Assembly (NCBI GenBank): GCA_028280445.1
Contig: JANQLU010000052.1
Coordinates: 62,001-126,000, forward strand
DNA: 64,000 bases
Reading direction: 5' to 3'
Source of the DNA: Pirellulaceae bacterium
Lineage (GTDB): Bacteria; Planctomycetota; Planctomycetia; Pirellulales; Pirellulaceae
The notes beneath the pieces are model-generated. The model was not told the origin of the DNA. It was given only the letters and a program-made list of their open reading frames with translations, and did no database searches. This document shows, piece by piece, positions 42,909 to 50,828 of this stretch. The translations under genes were made by a program, and so were the position numbers. Within the stretch, counting starts at the first letter, position 1. Each line of letters opens with the position of its first letter.

Positions 42909-43135
42909 GGGTGCCACTGGCTATGCCAGTGCAGTTGCACAGCAAGTTTTGAAATCTACTTCTTGCTGCTTCAGTTTTCGCCAGAATATGCATGACAATA
43001 AAATATGAGATTTCAAAATCGTTGGTATCAATTTCAGAAATTGACAAGTGTTGAATCGCTACAATGGCACAAACACTGGCAAAGCCAGTGGCACCCAAAA
43101 ACAGAATTCAAGTGTTTGACAGTGCCACCCCAGCC
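42909..43135. mobile_element. R4 miniature element, about 227 bases
   Basis: Left end GGGTGCCACTGGCTATGCCA plus GTG, right end CACTGGCAAAGCCAGTGGCA plus CCC, and the tail AAGTGTTTGACAGTGCCACC plus CCAGCC. The interior has CTACTTCTTGCTGCTTCAG and TGTTGAATCGCTACAATGG, as in the other copies. It seems to lie inside an R2 repeat. Confidence 0.82.
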
Positions 43136-43316
43136 GCTAGCCGCTCATATTTTTCAACAATGCCTAACCCATGTCAGATTTGCGACATCAATGGCGTATT
43201 TGCGTCACTCAAGAACTCTTGGAAGATCTTCACGTCAATTGAGTTATACTTTGTTGCCCGAAGTGGCAGGGGAGACCTGCCGATGCGCGCCGGTTGGTTA
43301 CTACATACTTTGAAAA

Positions 43317-44780
43317 ATGAAAATTCTCGATCGCAAAAACATGAAACATTTGCTCGCGCTCGCGATTGTATTATCCTTCGCGATGCCTTCCGCCGGACAG
43401 AAATTACTGGTGTCCATCGATAGCGCACCGAATCAGATGGAATTGAGCCGAGACGGTCGTTATTTTGCCGTGGTCGCTAACACGAGTCGGCCTTCCAGGG
43501 AAGACGTGTTAAAGATCTGGGACACGAGCACTGGTCGAGAAATTCGTCTCGATGAAAAAGTCCGCGAATCAAGAACAGTTTTTTTTGCGTTTTCACCGGG
43601 CGAGAATCTGGCAGTCGTGTGCTACAGTCCAAAGGTGTTCAAGGGCGTGATCGATGTAGCCAGTCTTCCGGAATGGAAGAAAATCCGATCACAAAAAGTC
43701 GAAGAATTAAAGGGTAGGCTCAATGCAATAACTTTCGGTCCAAAAGGAAAGTGGTTCGCACGACTGATGAGCCATCGAAAAATAGCACTTGTTGAAACTG
43801 CGACAGGAAAGACCATTCGCGCTGGCGAACTCGAAATCGACAAACGATTCGGTTTCGGCACTAAGCATTTATACGTTAGCCCTGATGGCAAGTATTTGGC
43901 AACATATACTTACAACAATGGCACAGAAGTGTGGGATGCAACCACTTTGAAGCGGGTTGTCCAGTTTCCAGCTCTCCTGAATCGAAACTCTGACGGTACG
44001 ATCAAATCTAACGGGCAGGGTTTCTCTGACATGGCCTTTGTACCAGGCAAACCGATGGTGTTGATTCGAGACCATCGCGGGTTGCAACTATGTAATTTTG
44101 ACAGCAAAGAGCCTGTTAAAGTTTTCAAGGTTTCAGCGCAAAGAATTGGCGGCTTTTTGGAAAACGGGCGCGTTTGTGTTATTGGCGACGCGTTCATTGA
44201 TCTGAAGACACACAAAAAAACAACGATATTGCCAAGGATTCCGGGCAAGAATGGCAGTAAACATAAAGCGCAGAGAACATGCGTCAGTACGGACGGTAGC
44301 ACGTTAGCCGCGTTGTACGATTGGAACCATTTTTACATCTTCGATGCAAAGAAACTTCTCTCGAAATGGCGAGAAAAGCAGAAAGCGAAGCCGAAGAAAC
44401 CGGTAGCAAAGTCCGGCTCAAAAAAAGCAAAGCAGAAGTCGAAAGCAAAGTCTGCGAAGTTTGCGAAATCAGGCAGCAACAAAGTGGACGGCAAGACGAT
44501 GGCTCAGTGGTTTTTGCAATTGCAGTCTGGCGAGTCGAAGAAGCGTCGAGAAGCCGCCGAGGCATTGGCTAAGTTTGGGAAAAGACCGGTGCCGCGCCTG
44601 ATCAAGCTACTCGGGCACGAAGACGTCGCCCGCCGTCGCCGAGCCGCGCAGGCCTTGGGCGTCATCGGTCCGCCAGCGAGCGATGCCATCCACAGTCTTA
44701 TGAAAGCTCTCGGTGATGCTGACGACCGCGTCAAGAAATATGCACAACAAGCATTGTTGAAAATCAAAAAATCCAAATGA
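43317..44780 (+). CDS. Secreted WD40-like beta-propeller with Lys-rich linker and C-terminal HEAT repeats
   Basis: 487 residues; the ATG at 43341 is an alternative start. Signal peptide LLALAIVLSFAMPSAG. Residues 30-345 have propeller-type repeats: MELSRDGRYFAVVAN, VLKIWDTSTGREIRL, LYVSPDGKYLATYTYNNGTE, VWDATTLKRVVQF and CVSTDGSTLAALYDWN. Then about 50 residues very rich in Lys/Ser/Ala (KPKKPVAKSGSKKAKQKSK), and from about 400 HEAT repeats: EAAEALAKFGKRPVPRLIKL and RRRAAQALGVIGPPASDAI. Linker and repeats suggest a scaffold at the cell surface or periplasm. Confidence 0.87.
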   Translation: MKILDRKNMKHLLALAIVLSFAMPSAGQKLLVSIDSAPNQMELSRDGRYFAVVANTSRPSREDVLKIWDTSTGREIRLDEKVRESRTVFFAFSPGENLAVVCYSPKVFKGVIDVASLPEWKKIRSQKVEELKGRLNAITFGPKGKWFARLMSHRKIALVETATGKTIRAGELEIDKRFGFGTKHLYVSPDGKYLATYTYNNGTEVWDATTLKRVVQFPALLNRNSDGTIKSNGQGFSDMAFVPGKPMVLIRDHRGLQLCNFDSKEPVKVFKVSAQRIGGFLENGRVCVIGDAFIDLKTHKKTTILPRIPGKNGSKHKAQRTCVSTDGSTLAALYDWNHFYIFDAKKLLSKWREKQKAKPKKPVAKSGSKKAKQKSKAKSAKFAKSGSNKVDGKTMAQWFLQLQSGESKKRREAAEALAKFGKRPVPRLIKLLGHEDVARRRRAAQALGVIGPPASDAIHSLMKALGDADDRVKKYAQQALLKIKKSK

Positions 44781-44800
44781 TCCATGGCGAGCGGGTCACA

Positions 44801-45215
44801 GGTTGTAGGTTGTAGCGAGTAGATGAGGAGCATTGTCTTCTTAGCCTGACGGCTATCAGGACCTTCGCTACTAATTTATTTGGACAGGATCAACATGACG
44901 AGCAAGGTACATCCTGTAAAATCCTGTTCATCCTGTCTAAAAATCACGAATCAAACGTCGGCAAAACTACTTGCAGAACCCCCGCCATCACGCAATACTC
45001 TGACCAAAGACAAATTCAAACAGGGCAGGGAACTCCATGGTTGAAGTTGTAGGTCTTAAGGGAGTAGATAAGGAGCATTGTCTTCCTAGCCTGATGGCTA
45101 TCAGGGACCTTCGTTACTAATTTGTTTGGACAGGATCAACATGACGGGCAAGATACATCCTGTAAAATCCTGTTCATCCTGTCTAAAAATCACGATTCAA
45201 AACGTCAGCAGGCAG
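44801..45215. repeat. Tandem pair of extended R3 units
   Basis: Two related units (44801-44975 and 45046-45215) each contain GTTGTAGG, GGAGCATTGTCTTC, TAGCCTGA(C/T)GGCTATCAGG, an R3 palindrome (44882-44938; 45128-45183) and AAAAATCACGA. About nine of ten bases agree. The second copy ends four bases before the ATG at 45219. Confidence 0.8.
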
Positions 45216-45218
45216 TAA

Positions 45219-45599
45219 ATGAACCGTATTGCAATCGTTCTTTTCGCAAGCATTTTGGTTGGGTGTTCCGGTATGCCTGAGCTGGAATCAGAAAAAATTG
45301 GATCTCAAACCAAAGTCGAGAAGGGTGGTTCAGGCAAGAACGCGAAACGTGACAAAGCCCAAAATTACTTTGTTGCGCTGAGCAAGGTCCAATCAGCTGA
45401 AGAAGAAAAGAAACTATTGTCTGAGTTTGGCCAGTGGCTGTCCAAGGGTGGATTCAAGATTCGAGTCGAGGAGACTAATGGTATATACAATCTTTCTTGT
45501 CCATACTTTCCTCCCGTCACACCTTGGATCGAGCATAAGTTTTACGACATTCAAAATCTAAAGTTGATCCCCCAACTTGAGAATGATGATAACAATTAG
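45219..45599 (+). CDS. Small lipoprotein of unknown function
   Basis: 126 residues. Lipoprotein signal with lipobox LVGC (MNRIAIVLFASILVGCSG). A Lys/Gly/Ser linker (KVEKGGSGKNAKRDK) leads to a helical stretch (NYFVALSKVQSAEEEKKLLS) and a short strand-rich end (GGFKIRVEETNGIYNLSCPY). No family recognised. It lies between extended R3 units and the R2/R4 block at 45610, with no gene within 400 bases on either side. Confidence 0.72.
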   Translation: MNRIAIVLFASILVGCSGMPELESEKIGSQTKVEKGGSGKNAKRDKAQNYFVALSKVQSAEEEKKLLSEFGQWLSKGGFKIRVEETNGIYNLSCPYFPPVTPWIEHKFYDIQNLKLIPQLENDDNN

Positions 45600-45609
45600 A
45601 TTAGATGCA

Positions 45610-45772
45610 ACCGGTGCCACTGGGTAGTGGTGATTAAAAGTGAGCGGCAAGGCACTAGCCGCCGGTAAACCCTCAAATACCGGTGGTTAGTGCCTTGCCA
45701 CTCAGCTCAAATTCACAGCTTTCCGATTTAATCAACGCTGCCTGGTGACACTCAAAATCAAACTCAAGTGTT
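45610..45772. repeat. R2 repeat within R4 remnants
   Basis: GGTGCCACTGG (45613-45623) is a damaged R4 left end and CAAAATCAAACTCAAGTGTT (45750-45770) is an R4 right tail. Between them is a complete R2 palindrome (45641-45704: TGAGCGGCAAGGCACTAGCC with GGTTAGTGCCTTGCCACTCA). So here R2 sits inside R4, the reverse of the order at 42850. Confidence 0.65.
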
Positions 45773-45845
45773 TGCGTCTGCGTCCAGGTTGATTAGCAAA
45801 GTCACTCTGATTTATTTTTCAAAATTCTCTGTAAATTCAAAACAA

Positions 45846-46010
45846 CCTAACCAGTCATCAGCCCCTTTTTTTCTTGACAGGATAAACAGGACGGGCAAGA
45901 TACATCCTGTAAAATCCTGTTCATCCTGTCTAAAAATCACGAATCAAACGTCAGTAGGCAGCACTTGCAGAACCCATCACGCAATACTCTGACCGATCAA
46001 AAATTTCAGG
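45846..46010. repeat. Extended R3 unit
   Basis: Core palindrome 45875-45930 (GACAGGATAAACAGGAC with AAATCCTGTTCATCCTGTC). Flanks AGTCATCAGCCCCTTTTTTT on the left and CACTTGCAGAACCC with CACGCAATACTCTGACC on the right are shared with the unit at 46899. Confidence 0.78.
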
Positions 46011-46065
46011 AGGGCCGCCTCAGCCGTTAAGCGTCGTTTTATTCCGCTTGTGCCCAACTCAGCAA

Positions 46066-46779
46066 TCAGTTTTCGCCAGCCCTTTTTTCAAAATGCTTCG
46101 TGATTTGCAGATCTTTGTTTTTACAGCTCAGCACAATTTGTTTTAGTGTCGTGTCGCTTACACTACTCGGCAGGACTGCGGTTTTCAAATTTTTCATTTT
46201 ACAAATGAAATCGAAAGCTCGTGGCGAATCTGAAAAAGAATATTCGCAAAAAAAGATGTGTTCAAGATTCTGAAGATTTGAAAGACAATTCATGTCATTC
46301 GGCAATCTTTCGTTATGAATCTCCAAAGACGTGAGATTGTCGAGGCCCGAAATTTCCGTAACGCAATCGGAAGTTAACGGGTCAGCATCCCCAATTACCA
46401 GGTGTTTTAGATTTGGCAAGTTTGCCAATGCTTCGAAGTCGGCCTTTTTGCCAGCGCATGTTACTGACCGAAGTTCCGGAAAGTCGTTGAGCAATTCGAA
46501 ACCTTTTTCATGCCAAATAACTACCTCTACGACATTTGCAAAGTAATTATCGCCTACAAAATATCTTACCCATGCTGGACCCGGCGGTGCACAATCGGAG
46601 ATTTCATGTTCAAACGTGAATTGCCATCCATTTTTTTCGAATGTCCGAACTGCGAGTCTTTGCTTTCTGTTAAATGAATAAAAACTTGCCAAAACGAAAC
46701 TAGCAAGAATTGTCATTACCAATAGAGTCTTTAGATCGACGCGAAACCAACGGCTCTGTTTTAAAAATAAATGGGGCAT
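46066..46779 (-). CDS. Membrane-anchored leucine-rich-repeat-like protein
   Basis: 237 residues from an ATG at 46779; the frame is open up to 46968, but its first residues (MYLVDHADPINPVQ) are R3 repeat sequence. The N-terminus has FRVDLKTLLVMTILASFVLA, the planctomycete short membrane motif. Beyond residue 90 come LRR-like units: LLNDFPELRSVTCAGKKAD, ALANLPNLKHLVIGDADPL, ISGLDNLTSLEIHNERLP and LSNLQNLEHIFFCEYSF. Likely a single-pass protein with an outer LRR domain for protein contacts. Confidence 0.8.
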   Translation of the reverse strand: MPHLFLKQSRWFRVDLKTLLVMTILASFVLASFYSFNRKQRLAVRTFEKNGWQFTFEHEISDCAPPGPAWVRYFVGDNYFANVVEVVIWHEKGFELLNDFPELRSVTCAGKKADFEALANLPNLKHLVIGDADPLTSDCVTEISGLDNLTSLEIHNERLPNDMNCLSNLQNLEHIFFCEYSFSDSPRAFDFICKMKNLKTAVLPSSVSDTTLKQIVLSCKNKDLQITKHFEKRAGEN

Positions 46780-46898
46780 CGTTCGGTTCAATACATTGGC
46801 AATTTGAAAAGAAATGATCATACCACGTTGAAACGAATCTAGTTCAATCCATTGGTTCGAAAATCTTGGGCAGCCGGCCTCGGCCGGTCCGGGCCAAA

Positions 46899-47075
46899 CA
46901 ACCCAACTAGTCATTAGTCCCTTTTTTTGGACAGGATTAATAGGATCAGCATGATCAACAAGATACATCCTGTAAAATCCTGTTCATCCTGTCTAAAAAT
47001 CACGATTCAAAACGTCAGCAGACAGTACTTGCAGAACCCCTCCCACCACGCAATACTCTGACCAAAGACAATATC
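46899..47075. repeat. Extended R3 unit
   Basis: Core palindrome 46929-46993. Left flank CTAGTCATTAGTCCCTTTTT and right flank ACTTGCAGAACCCC, CACGCAATACTCTGACCAAAG match the units at 45846 and 44801. Confidence 0.78.
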
Positions 47076-47130
47076 ACGCAGGGGCAGGGCACTCTTCTCT
47101 CGAACCTCGCCCCTAAAACCTCATCAACAA

Positions 47131-47652
47131 ATGTCCAAGAAGAAAAAAACAACTCGACGGAAAGCCAAGCCGACTTATTTGCGTGAGGTCGAGATCAAAT
47201 TCAAGAAAAAGCGGGTCAGTTCCAAATCGCCAACCGCTCGTGCGTTGACCAGTCCTGATTTAGTGGTGGAATTATTTCGCGACTTGCAGAACGAGGGCAA
47301 GGAAAAACTGATTGTGATCAGTTTGGATGCCAAGCTGAAGATCATCGCCTTCGAAGTCGTCAGCATCGGCTCTCCCAAAGCGATCTACGCCCAACCCGGC
47401 GAATGCACTCGGACTCCTGTAATGGTCGCCGCAACCGGAATGATTCTGGTTCACAATCATCCATCGGGTGACCCCGAGCCAAGTGAGCCTGATAAGGACT
47501 TTACTTGGCATTTGACCATTGTATGTGAAGCACTTGGGATTCCGCTTCACGATCACGTTATCATTGGCGACGATGATTTCTACAGTTTTGCGAATGATGG
47601 TCTGATTGAAAAATATCAAGATGCGGCTCAGGAAAAAGTTGTTAGCGTATGA
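47131..47652 (+). CDS. RadC-like JAB-domain protein (no helix-hairpin-helix)
   Basis: 173 residues. After a Lys/Arg-rich start (MSKKKKTTRRKAKP) comes a single RadC-type JAB/MPN domain: LIVISLDAKLKIIAFEVVS, IYAQPGECTRTPVM and LVHNHPSGDPEPSEPDKDF with the JAMM zinc residues His, His and Asp, then IPLHDHVIIGDDDFYSF. Full-length RadC has an N-terminal UPF0758 helix-hairpin-helix part, absent here. Short versions are common on mobile elements and in accessory regions; the role is not settled. It lies between an extended R3 unit and the RAYT element. Confidence 0.9.
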   Translation: MSKKKKTTRRKAKPTYLREVEIKFKKKRVSSKSPTARALTSPDLVVELFRDLQNEGKEKLIVISLDAKLKIIAFEVVSIGSPKAIYAQPGECTRTPVMVAATGMILVHNHPSGDPEPSEPDKDFTWHLTIVCEALGIPLHDHVIIGDDDFYSFANDGLIEKYQDAAQEKVVSV

Positions 47653-47700
47653 CCGGAGTGAATAGAGTTACTTGTTTCTTAAGTTTTTTTGGGGCCAGTT

Positions 47701-48607
47701 GGGGTGCCACTGGCTTTGCCAGTGATTGCGTTTTCCTTGGAATAGATCACATTCAACATATGCCGTAGTTGCAGTGGATTGTCACCCTTACACTGGCTAT
47801 GCCATTGCTTGAGCAACAACTCAATTTCCATCGTTTACAAATTCGAAACCTGAATTCAATCTCAATCAAACAGCTCGAATGGCAAGCTCGTAATTGTTGG
47901 CAAATCCTTATCAATCTCACCAAGTTCATAAAATCTGGCACTCGACCATTTCCAGTCAGTTGTTTTTAGACACAGATCCTTTTTTACGGGATTCATGTGA
48001 ATGTATGTGATCGATGCTTCGACAGCAGTCGATTCATAAAGATTACGATCGTACCCACCACCTTCTTGCCAAAATCGAAAACAGTATTTTCCGGGCCGTT
48101 CTTTCACTGTTAGTTTTTCAAGCAGTGGTGAATTGTTGTCGACCAACATTTGCTTGACGTATTTGGAAAACGGCTGCTTCAAAGATGCTAAAAACTGCCC
48201 AATATTTGGCAACTTCTGATTTGGATAAACCAGTAAATGCACATGATTCGACATGAAAACAAAAGCGTGCAAATTGAAATCGAATTTAGTACAAGCTAAA
48301 TCAATTTGTCGACACAGTTCGTATCGCCAAGTGTCGTTTGTCAGCAAGTGCATTCGGCGATAGCAGGAAAAAGTCAATTCATGAAAATGACCATGCTCAT
48401 GAAATCGCCTGAGCTTTTTGCGATGTGGCATGTTGGATGGGAATGAAAGGCAGGGGAGTGAATTTCGAAATGAAAAGGGGAGTGGTTCAAATCATTTGAG
48501 TGGAATTCAGAATTTTGACAAGTGTTGAATCACAACAATGGCATAAGACACTGGCAAAGCCAGTGGCACCCAAACAATTCCATGTGTTTGACAGTGCCAC
48601 CCCAGCC
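47701..48607. mobile_element. RAYT-bearing R4 element (REP-associated transposon)
   Basis: Left end GGGGTGCCACTGGCTTTGCC with AGTGATTGCGTTTTC, nearly the same as the left end at 41277. Right end TTGAATCACAACAATGGCAT, CACTGGCAAAGCCAGTGGCA and the tail GTGTTTGACAGTGCCACCCC, the same as in the miniature copies. A RAYT gene lies between them on the minus strand. About 907 bases. Confidence 0.75.
47862..48431 (-). CDS. REP-associated tyrosine transposase (RAYT, Y1/HUH)
   Basis: 189 residues. The HUH motif is MSNHVHLLVYP (His63, His65). The catalytic tyrosine is Tyr143 in SITYIHMNPVKKDLC, the typical RAYT block YIHxNPVxxxL. WQEGGGYDRNL and DWKWSSARFY are further family blocks. RAYTs are single-copy relatives of the IS200/IS605 Y1 transposases that cut single-stranded REP hairpins and are thought to disperse them. 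It is intact and the only transposase in the window. Flanking R4 ends make it the likely mobiliser of R4. Confidence 0.93.
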   Translation of the reverse strand: MPHRKKLRRFHEHGHFHELTFSCYRRMHLLTNDTWRYELCRQIDLACTKFDFNLHAFVFMSNHVHLLVYPNQKLPNIGQFLASLKQPFSKYVKQMLVDNNSPLLEKLTVKERPGKYCFRFWQEGGGYDRNLYESTAVEASITYIHMNPVKKDLCLKTTDWKWSSARFYELGEIDKDLPTITSLPFELFD

Positions 48608-48813
48608 GCCCAAAGCGATAAAAATCCGAACTATCTCGCTTAACCAACAAAGATCGACAGGCCCAAAAGCAAAATTGCCTCCGATTGTTATGCCTACTCT
48701 TACGACACTTAACATTGACTCTGCAGAAAAATTACCGAAATCTTCAAATCCAAGATGCAGAATTGATAGAACTAAAGTTTACTGAGTGACCTGTAGATTA
48801 AAAACACCGTGCG
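48608..48813. other. Spacer right of the RAYT element
   Basis: About 200 bases, AT-richer than its surroundings, no gene or repeat seen. The gene at 48814 begins here. Confidence 0.5.
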
Positions 48814-49356
48814 ATGCGCAACTTAATTTTCGTTTTTTTGCTTTTGCTCGCTATTGGATGCACGTCGAATTTTGCTCCGGACGAGCGGACGAAACTCGAC
48901 AACAAAGGTAACGACCCTCCAAAAGAGTTTGTCGAATGTAATCTCCCCGTTTTTCTTGGTATGAGATTTGTAAACAGTGGTAAGCTAATGCTGGAAGAAA
49001 AGTGGGTGGGAGAAGACTATGGACCTCGCAAAAAATACGAAGCTGGAAACTATTGGGACTTCGTTCCAGCAAACAATTATTCCCAAAGAAACATACTTGA
49101 GTTTTACTTAGAGACGTTATCTTTTGAAAAATACCCAAAAAGAATTGTAATAGATATAGATGGCGAAGTTGTGCAAGAAAGCTCTGGTGACAAAATTTCT
49201 AGCAATGAAATTTCGGTCCGGGTAAGCCATGATGGAGAGCATATCTCGGTGGAAATGCTCATGGACAACAAGACAGTAAGGATTACAAAACTGTATCATC
49301 AAAAAACCGACACACCTAGCGATTGGAAACAATGGGATCTTGAATGGCGACGTTAA
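48814..49356 (+). CDS. Lipoprotein of unknown function
   Basis: 180 residues, lipobox LAIGC (LIFVFLLLLAIGCTSN). The mature domain is beta-rich with short helices: PVFLGMRFVNSGKLMLEEK, RIVIDIDGEVVQESS and ISVRVSHDGEHISVEMLMDN. It ends in DWKQWDLEWRR. No known family. Codon use is more AT-rich than in the housekeeping genes. It is bounded by the RAYT element on the left and a miniature R4 element that begins 19 bases after the stop. Confidence 0.75.
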   Translation: MRNLIFVFLLLLAIGCTSNFAPDERTKLDNKGNDPPKEFVECNLPVFLGMRFVNSGKLMLEEKWVGEDYGPRKKYEAGNYWDFVPANNYSQRNILEFYLETLSFEKYPKRIVIDIDGEVVQESSGDKISSNEISVRVSHDGEHISVEMLMDNKTVRITKLYHQKTDTPSDWKQWDLEWRR

Positions 49357-49374
49357 TTCCCAGAATCGCTTCGC

Positions 49375-49588
49375 GTGCCACTGGCTCAGCCAGTGCATTG
49401 ACACAATCACTTTCGAAAACTACCTCTTGCTGCTTAGTTTTCTCTACATACATGGCAGCAAGATTTGGGATTCAAAACCTTTGATAACAAATTCAGGTTT
49501 TTGCCACGAGCTAAATCGCAACAAAGACACTGGCAAAGCCAGTGGCACCCAAAATCAAACTCAAGCACATGACAGTGCCACCCCAGCC
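49375..49588. mobile_element. R4 miniature element, about 214 bases
   Basis: Left hairpin GTGCCACTGGCTCAGCCAGT plus GC, interior GAAAACTACCTCTTGCTGCT, right hairpin CACTGGCAAAGCCAGTGGCA plus CCC, tail CAAACTCAAGCACATGACAG and TGCCACCCCAGCC. No ORF inside. Confidence 0.82.
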
Positions 49589-49589
49589 A

Positions 49590-49784
49590 TCAATCAAAAA
49601 ACCACTTTAGCCCAACGTAAACAAACGCCCCAACCATCCCTATTGCAGTAAAAACGGAACGGCCGCCGAAGGGCCTACCGGGGGGACCGACCTCAAAGCC
49701 AAATATGAAAGCGACAATCATCGCAGCCAGCAGAACACCAAGCAACAACGAAACCAAACCAAAGAATTTTTTGATTAAACGCAA
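49590..49784 (-). CDS. Small membrane protein (64 residues)
   Basis: Two membrane helices (FGLVSLLLGVLLAAMIVAFIF and VFTAIGMVGAFVYVGLKWFF, each cut here) around a Gly/Pro-rich turn EVGPPGRPFGGRS. The start is a TTG at 49784 without a clear ribosome-binding site. The stop codon lies one base right of the R4 element, so the original 3' end may have been changed by it. Composition supports a real gene; function unknown. Confidence 0.5.
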   Translation of the reverse strand: MRLIKKFFGLVSLLLGVLLAAMIVAFIFGFEVGPPGRPFGGRSVFTAIGMVGAFVYVGLKWFFD

Positions 49785-50141
49785 ATTCTGTGCTGCACTT
49801 AAAAGGAATCAATCGACCCGATAACTAGTTATTAACGTGTGCAGGCTGGAAGTTTATCCCGCGTCTGCAGATCGTATAACCTACCAGAGAATCGGCTATT
49901 TTTCCAATTTTCCAGCCATTTTCGGTGATTTGCGTATCACGGTGAATGAAAAAGCAAATCGCCACTGGCTACGAGTGGAATGTTGGTCAAGGTATTTTTT
50001 GCGTGTCATTCTTTCCCCGTGGTAGCGAAAGTCGAAAGCAAAAAAATCTGCTATGTTTTTGTAGTTTGCTTTGTTGCTGGAGTACGTGCCCAACCGAAGC
50101 AGCGATCAAAACGCAAACGCAATCAATAGCTACAACCGACT

Positions 50142-50164
50142 GGTGGCACTGGCTTCGCCAGTGC
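50142..50164. repeat. Solo R4 hairpin
   Basis: GGTGGCACTGGCTTCGCCAG plus TGC: one R4 hairpin without a partner, 14 bases from the stop codon of the gene at 50178. Confidence 0.7.
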
Positions 50165-50177
50165 AAAACAACGGCTG

Positions 50178-50828
50178 TTACTTCGCTTTCAAATTAGGCG
50201 ATGTCTCTGTTTGCTCAAGTGACAAATCAACGTAAATATTATTTTTGCTGCGAGACACGCTGATCGATTTGATTACACCTTCGACAATCAGCGTCTTTTT
50301 GTTTTTGAATTTCTTGGCCGCCGCAACCAATTCATCATCGCCCGAATAAGTGAGTCTGTTGTGATACAGTCCAGAACGTGATCCGTATCGCTGGACCATG
50401 GTGTATCCACGCGATGGAATCGTTACCACAAAGTATTCAATAGTTGCTTTGTACTTGGGTTGGGATTCGTTGAATCGATGTGATGGATTGACGGCATGCG
50501 AAATCGATTTGATTCGAGCTTTGTGCACAATCGAATGCCCAACATAACGTTGGACAAATTCGTTGACTTCTTTGGTTTCAATCGCGTCCCAATTCTTGTT
50601 TTTGCGTGGCTGTAAATGATCGGGCAACGACTTGAGAATTGGTAAAGCCGATGCAAGTGTTTTGTCGGTCCGATGGTAGCCGGCGGCTTCCGCTTTTTCG
50701 ACATGGCGACGTAGCTCTCGAAGTTCCTTTTGAGCCGCCGCCAATTTTGCTTTGAGAGCCTTGATTTCGTCAGTCTTGGATTCTTGGACAGGCGACACGA
50801 CCATGAGAATCAGCAGTAGAATGTTCAT
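50178..50828 (-). CDS. Secreted protein with N-terminal coiled coil
   Basis: 216 residues. Short signal peptide (MNILLLILMVVSPVQ), then a coiled coil of about 35 residues (DEIKALKAKLAAAQKELREL and RRHVEKAEAAG), a helical linker and a C-terminal beta-rich domain: HKARIKSISHAVNP, KATIEYFVVTIPSRGYTMVQ, KTLIVEGVIKSISVSRSKNN and IYVDLSLEQTE. The last strands look like an OB-type barrel. No family recognised. Confidence 0.8.
   Translation of the reverse strand: MNILLLILMVVSPVQESKTDEIKALKAKLAAAQKELRELRRHVEKAEAAGYHRTDKTLASALPILKSLPDHLQPRKNKNWDAIETKEVNEFVQRYVGHSIVHKARIKSISHAVNPSHRFNESQPKYKATIEYFVVTIPSRGYTMVQRYGSRSGLYHNRLTYSGDDELVAAAKKFKNKKTLIVEGVIKSISVSRSKNNIYVDLSLEQTETSPNLKAK

Noticed and set aside
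44801..47075. CRISPR array
   Set aside because: The repeats are not regularly spaced, are palindromes with degenerate arms, and have genes between them; no cas gene is present.
41277..50164. Integron-type cassette array with attC sites
   Set aside because: Hairpins between orphan genes suggested it, but there is no integrase and no RYYYAAC/GTTRRRY core. The RAYT explains the R4 hairpins better.
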